Shown in pieces: positions 5,040-7,635 of a stretch of 7,635 bases of DNA (its first letter is position 1; each line of letters opens with the position of its first letter). The notes under the pieces were generated by a model. That model was given only the letters and a program-made list of their open reading frames with translations. It had not been told where the DNA came from and searched no databases. The DNA comes from Thermoleophilia bacterium (lineage in GTDB: Bacteria; Actinomycetota; Thermoleophilia; Miltoncostaeales; Miltoncostaeaceae). The position numbers were made by a program, and so were the translations under genes. The stretch spans positions 1 to 7,635 of the forward strand of contig JADGPH010000230.1 of NCBI GenBank assembly GCA_017882555.1, in the 5' to 3' direction.

Positions 5040-6617
5040 ATGGCCAGCTCATCACGGGCCGATCGACGCGTGGCACGCTCCACCGCCCGACCGGGCGAGC
5101 TGATCTACAGCTCAGGGTCGGGTCGGTGGGTGGTGGCGGCCACCGTGCTCGGTTCCGGTATGGCCAGCATCGACGCCACGGTGGTTGGGATTGCCCTGCC
5201 GACCATCGGCCGACGTTTCCACGCGGGTCTGAGCGAGCTGCAGTGGGTGACCAACGCGTACACGCTCACATTGGCGGGGCTGCTGCTGTTGGGCGGTGCG
5301 CTCGGTGACCGCTACGGTCGGCGGCGGGTGTTCGAGATCGGGACCGCCTGGTTTGCGGTCGCCTCGATCCTCTGCGGTGTTGCCCCGAATGCGCCGATGT
5401 TGATCGCGGCCCGGGCCCTGCAGGGGATCGGCGCGGCCCTGTTGACGCCGGGGAGCCTGGCGATTCTGCAGGCGTCCTTTACGCGCGACGATCGCTCCAG
5501 GGCCATCGGCGCCTGGTCGGGGCTCGGCGGAGTGGCCACCGCCGTGGGCCCCTTTCTGGGAGGGTGGTTCATCGGTGCGGTCTCGTGGCGGCTGATCTTC
5601 TTCATCAATGTGCCTGTCGCGATCGCGGTCCTGGTCGTGTCGTCCCGCCACGTCCCGGAGACGAAGGACCCCACCGCGAGCGGCCGACTGGATTGGTTCG
5701 GAGCGGCCCTGGTCAGCGTCGGCTTGGCCGGGGTGGTGTATGGGCTCACCGAGGGCGCCGACTTGGGGTGGACGTCGCCCGTGACCCTCACCGGGCTGTT
5801 CGCTGGGACCGCGCTCCTGATTGCGTTCGGCGTCGTGCAGCTGCGTCGCGCCGCGCCAATGCTGCCGCTCAGCATCTTCCGGTCCCGTCAATTCTCGGGC
5901 GCCAACGCGGTCACCTTCGTCGTCTACGGAGGTCTGGGGGGCGCCCTGTTCCTCGTGCCCATCGAGCTCCAGCAAGTGCTCGGGTTCAGTCCACTTCAGG
6001 CCGGCACCGCCCTCCTGCCGGTGACGATTATCATGCTTGCCCTCTCTGCTCGCTCCGGCGCGCTTGCCGCGCGTATCGGGCCGCGCCTGCAGATGTCGGT
6101 CGGGCCCCTGCTGGTCGGGGCGGGGCTGGCCCTGCTGGCAAGGATCGGAGCCGGCGGAGGATATGCGTCAGAAGTTCTGCCCGCGATGACCGTGCTCGGG
6201 TTTGGCCTTGCCGTGACGGTCGCTCCGCTGACCGCAGCGGTGTTGGCAGCAGCCCCCAGCCAGCACTCCGGCGTGGCCTCCGCTGTAAACAACAATGTTG
6301 CCCGGGCGGCCGGGCTCATCGCCGTTGCCGTCTTACCGAGCCTCGCGGGGATCACGGGCGACAGCTACCTCCACCCCGGGCAGTTCTCGGCGGGCTTCCA
6401 CGATGCCGTGCTGGTCGCGGCCGGCGCCTGCGTCGTGGGTTCACTTGTCGCCGTGATGACGATCCGCAACCCGGCGCACGTGCCCGAACAACCATCGCGC
6501 CAGCCCGAGTGGCAATGCGCGCTGGATGCCCCGCTGATTGGCGGTGCGCCATCGTCCTCGGTCAGCGGGGGAGTCCCGCACCGCGACGGGTCCGAGGGTC
6601 GCGACGACGCGATCTGA
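5040..6617 (+). CDS. MFS transporter, DHA2 family (EmrB/QacA-like drug:H+ antiporter, 14 membrane helices)
   Basis: Predicted to export drugs or other hydrophobic compounds across the cytoplasmic membrane using the proton gradient; substrate unknown. At 525 aa it fits the 14-helix DHA2 group. Seen in order: helix 1 with the D1 motif SIDATVVGIALP (residues 43-54); QWVTNAYTLTLAGLLLLGG; motif A, GGALGDRYGRRRV (85-97); RALQGIGAALLTPGSLAI; motif C in helix 5, GLGGVATAVGPFLGGWFIG, followed by WRLIFFINVPVA; then further hydrophobic stretches to about residue 475 and a hydrophilic C-terminal tail of about 45 residues. The frame is open back to 4725, but those extra 105 residues look like noncoding translation, while the ATG at 5040 places helix 1 about 30 residues in, as usual. 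It is divergent from ctaA. It is followed by a 142-nt gap and a TetR gene, so it may or may not share the regulation of the next exporter. Confidence 0.92.
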   Translation: MASSSRADRRVARSTARPGELIYSSGSGRWVVAATVLGSGMASIDATVVGIALPTIGRRFHAGLSELQWVTNAYTLTLAGLLLLGGALGDRYGRRRVFEIGTAWFAVASILCGVAPNAPMLIAARALQGIGAALLTPGSLAILQASFTRDDRSRAIGAWSGLGGVATAVGPFLGGWFIGAVSWRLIFFINVPVAIAVLVVSSRHVPETKDPTASGRLDWFGAALVSVGLAGVVYGLTEGADLGWTSPVTLTGLFAGTALLIAFGVVQLRRAAPMLPLSIFRSRQFSGANAVTFVVYGGLGGALFLVPIELQQVLGFSPLQAGTALLPVTIIMLALSARSGALAARIGPRLQMSVGPLLVGAGLALLARIGAGGGYASEVLPAMTVLGFGLAVTVAPLTAAVLAAAPSQHSGVASAVNNNVARAAGLIAVAVLPSLAGITGDSYLHPGQFSAGFHDAVLVAAGACVVGSLVAVMTIRNPAHVPEQPSRQPEWQCALDAPLIGGAPSSSVSGGVPHRDGSEGRDDAI

Positions 6618-6626
6618 GCGGTGTCT

Positions 6627-6693
6627 GGAGCACGCTCGGGCGCTCGCGGTGACCCCACGAACGTGGTACGCGGTCATGTGCGTCGCGTGCTCC
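6627..6693 (+). repeat. Nested inverted repeats after the first exporter gene, possible terminator
   Basis: Three stems nest: outer GGAGCACGC (6627-6635) with GCGTGCTCC (6685-6693), middle TGACC (6650-6654) with GGTCA (6672-6676), inner CCACG (6655-6659) with CGTGG (6662-6666). The outer stem is 9 bp and perfect but spans a 49-nt loop. There is no T-run. Position just after the stop at 6617 and before the TetR promoter suits a transcript end. Confidence 0.35.
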
Positions 6694-6725
6694 CTGGGCG
6701 GCAGGAATGTGCGACGGCAGATAAG

Positions 6726-6738
6726 TGCAGTCACTGCA
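6726..6738. promoter_or_regulatory. 13-nt palindrome, candidate TetR operator
   Basis: TGCAGT-C-ACTGCA is a perfect inverted repeat centred on C6732. It ends 8 bases before the -10 of the TetR gene, covering roughly -34 to -22 from the predicted start site. A regulator bound here would block RNA polymerase, the usual arrangement for TetR autoregulation. That the operator binds this TetR is inferred from position. Confidence 0.55.
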
Positions 6739-6746
6739 AAGATGCG

Positions 6747-6752
6747 TATAGT
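6747..6752 (+). promoter_or_regulatory. -10 element of a leaderless promoter for the TetR-exporter operon (TATAGT)
   Basis: TATAGT differs from TATAAT at one position and stands out in a short AT-richer stretch. Its end is 7 nt before the A of the ATG at 6760, so transcription and translation would start at the same base. No Shine-Dalgarno sequence lies before this ATG. The -35 region is weak and overlaps the palindrome. Confidence 0.6.
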
Positions 6753-6759
6753 GAAAGTT

Positions 6760-7389
6760 ATGAGCGCGATGGGTGCATCATCATCATCACCGCTTCGCGA
6801 ACGTAAGAAGCGGGCAACCCGGAGCGCGCTCAAGCGTTCCGCGGTGGGGTTGGTGGCCGCCCGCGGTCTGGCTGCCGTGACGGTGGAGGAGATCGCCTCT
6901 GGAGCCGATGTCTCGTCCCGGACGTTCTTCAACTACTTTCCCACCAAAGAGGACGCGGTGATCGGCTGGGACCCCACGGTTCTGGCGGAGATGATCGATG
7001 GGTTGCGGTTGCGGCCCGGTGACGAACCTGGGCCGGCGGCATTGCGGGCAATGCTGTTGGCGGTCTTTTCAGCCTTCGACGCCGATCATCGGGACCTGCT
7101 CGAGCGCCTGCGGGTCATTCGCTCGGATCCCCATCTCGTGGCCCATCATGTGCTGCGCTGGGGGGAGACCGAGCGGCAGTTGGTGGGGGCGCTGGCGGAA
7201 CGGCGAGGCACCGACCCCGCGACGGACCATTACGCGTCGCTTGTGGTTGCCACCACCCTGGCGGCGAGCCGGACCGCGATGATGTCGTGGTGCGACAAGG
7301 AGGGGCGGGTGCCGCTTGCCGATGAATTGGCGTCCCATCTCGACGTCCTGGGCACCGGTTTGGCCGAGCCCCAAGAGAGGCTCCTGTGA
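6760..7389 (+). CDS. TetR/AcrR family transcriptional regulator
   Basis: A dimeric DNA-binding repressor, probably of its own operon with the exporter that follows. At 209 aa it has the usual TetR length. The N-terminal helix-turn-helix domain covers about residues 13-65: RERKKRATRSAL, then AARGLAAVTVEEIASGADVSSRTFFNYFPTKEDAV in consecutive stretches, with the classic recognition-helix end TFFNYFPTKE. The C-terminal ligand-binding part resembles that of actinobacterial TetR proteins placed beside DHA2 pumps; the inducer is unknown. The ATG at 6760 is preferred over in-frame ATG 6742 and GTG 6751 because those overlap or precede the TATAGT -10, from which a leaderless message would start at 6760. 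Residues 7-10 are four serines encoded by four consecutive TCA codons. Its stop overlaps the next start by GTGA, indicating co-transcription and coupling. Confidence 0.92.
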   Translation: MSAMGASSSSPLRERKKRATRSALKRSAVGLVAARGLAAVTVEEIASGADVSSRTFFNYFPTKEDAVIGWDPTVLAEMIDGLRLRPGDEPGPAALRAMLLAVFSAFDADHRDLLERLRVIRSDPHLVAHHVLRWGETERQLVGALAERRGTDPATDHYASLVVATTLAASRTAMMSWCDKEGRVPLADELASHLDVLGTGLAEPQERLL

Positions 7390-7635
7390 GCCGGGCGAGC
7401 GCCATCGGGGCGCAGGTCGAGCCGGCAGCGCCGGTGGGAGGAGATATCGGTCACCGGCGGGTGCTGGTCATCGTCGGGGCTCTGCTGCTCGGTATGCTCT
7501 TGGCCGCTCTTGACCAGACGATCGTGTCCACCGCATTGCCGACCATTGCCGGTGACCTGGGCGGCGCGTCGCGTATTGCGTGGATCGTTACCGCGTACCT
7601 ACTGGCGTCGACCGTCTCCACTCCGCTGTGGGGCA
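7386..7635 (+). CDS. MFS transporter, DHA2 family (EmrB/QacA-like), N-terminal part; runs off the right edge
   Basis: Predicted drug:H+ antiporter of the cytoplasmic membrane; 83 codons are visible. After a hydrophilic start, helix 1 (about residues 26-46) leads into the D1 motif ALDQTIVSTALPTIAGDL, followed by the start of helix 2, WIVTAYLLASTVSTPLWG, just before motif A would begin. This is the typical N-terminus of actinobacterial EmrB/QacA pumps found with TetR genes. The GTG at 7386 overlaps the TetR stop (GTGA), and GAGAGG (7375-7380) lies five bases upstream, inside the TetR gene, as ribosome binding site. It differs clearly from the first exporter in this window, so the two are not a recent duplication. 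Expression probably comes from the TetR promoter at 6747 and is likely repressed by that protein. Confidence 0.9.
   Translation, partial: MSRASAIGAQVEPAAPVGGDIGHRRVLVIVGALLLGMLLAALDQTIVSTALPTIAGDLGGASRIAWIVTAYLLASTVSTPLWG

Noticed and set aside
5564..6652. Plus-strand 362-codon frame inside the first exporter gene
   Set aside because: Out-of-frame shadow of the exporter, Arg-rich, no motifs.
6742..6759. Earlier in-frame ATG (6742) and GTG (6751) starts for the TetR gene
   Set aside because: They overlap or lie upstream of the end of the TATAGT -10 element, and neither has a ribosome binding site; a message from this promoter would begin at 6760.
1..7635. tRNA, rRNA, CRISPR, insertion sequences or phage genes
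   Set aside because: No T-loop signature, spaced direct repeats, transposase motifs or terminal repeats were found on either strand.

Overview
The window is GC-rich throughout, with GTG starts, tight 4-base gene overlaps and start codons about 7 nt behind -10-like hexamers (the pattern of leaderless mRNAs). Together with the gene content (a GH65/beta-phosphoglucomutase pair, a MarP-type membrane protease, DHA2 exporters paired with a TetR regulator), this points to an actinobacterium (Actinomycetota). I cannot fix the order or genus from the sequence.

Layout. 2-1255 (+) is the C-terminal half of a glycoside hydrolase family 65 enzyme, cut by the left edge. It overlaps by ATGA a HAD-type beta-phosphoglucomutase (1252-2067, +). 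The two form a disaccharide phosphorolysis module: a phosphorylase would release beta-glucose 1-phosphate and the mutase would turn it into glucose 6-phosphate. 2068-2441 has no convincing gene but is rich in inverted repeats, including a complex stem ending in TTTT and a perfect 11-bp hairpin. 2442-3647 (+) encodes a MarP-like protease: four membrane helices, then a periplasmic trypsin-like domain with an intact His-Asp-Ser triad and the family's cysteine pair. Its stop codon lies in the loop of an 11-bp hairpin, in the short gap before the convergent ctaA gene.

3736-4665 (-) is heme A synthase, CtaA, with all four heme histidines, the essential glutamate and two cysteine pairs. Upstream of it, 4662-4880 (-) is a 72-codon open frame with a good -10 (TAGACT), a good ribosome binding site and an ATGA overlap with ctaA. 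It may be a leader or small gene translationally coupled to ctaA.

5040-6617 (+) is a 14-helix DHA2 (EmrB/QacA-like) exporter. After a 142-nt gap comes a TetR regulator (6760-7389, +), apparently leaderless, with a 13-nt palindrome just upstream of its -10. It overlaps by GTGA a second DHA2 exporter (7386 onward), which runs off the right edge. The TetR and the second exporter look like a self-regulated drug-efflux operon; whether the first exporter belongs to the same regulon is unclear.

I see no tRNA, rRNA, CRISPR array, insertion sequence or prophage gene. The gene families are known; the least explained parts are the ctaA upstream frame and the structured region before the marP-like gene.
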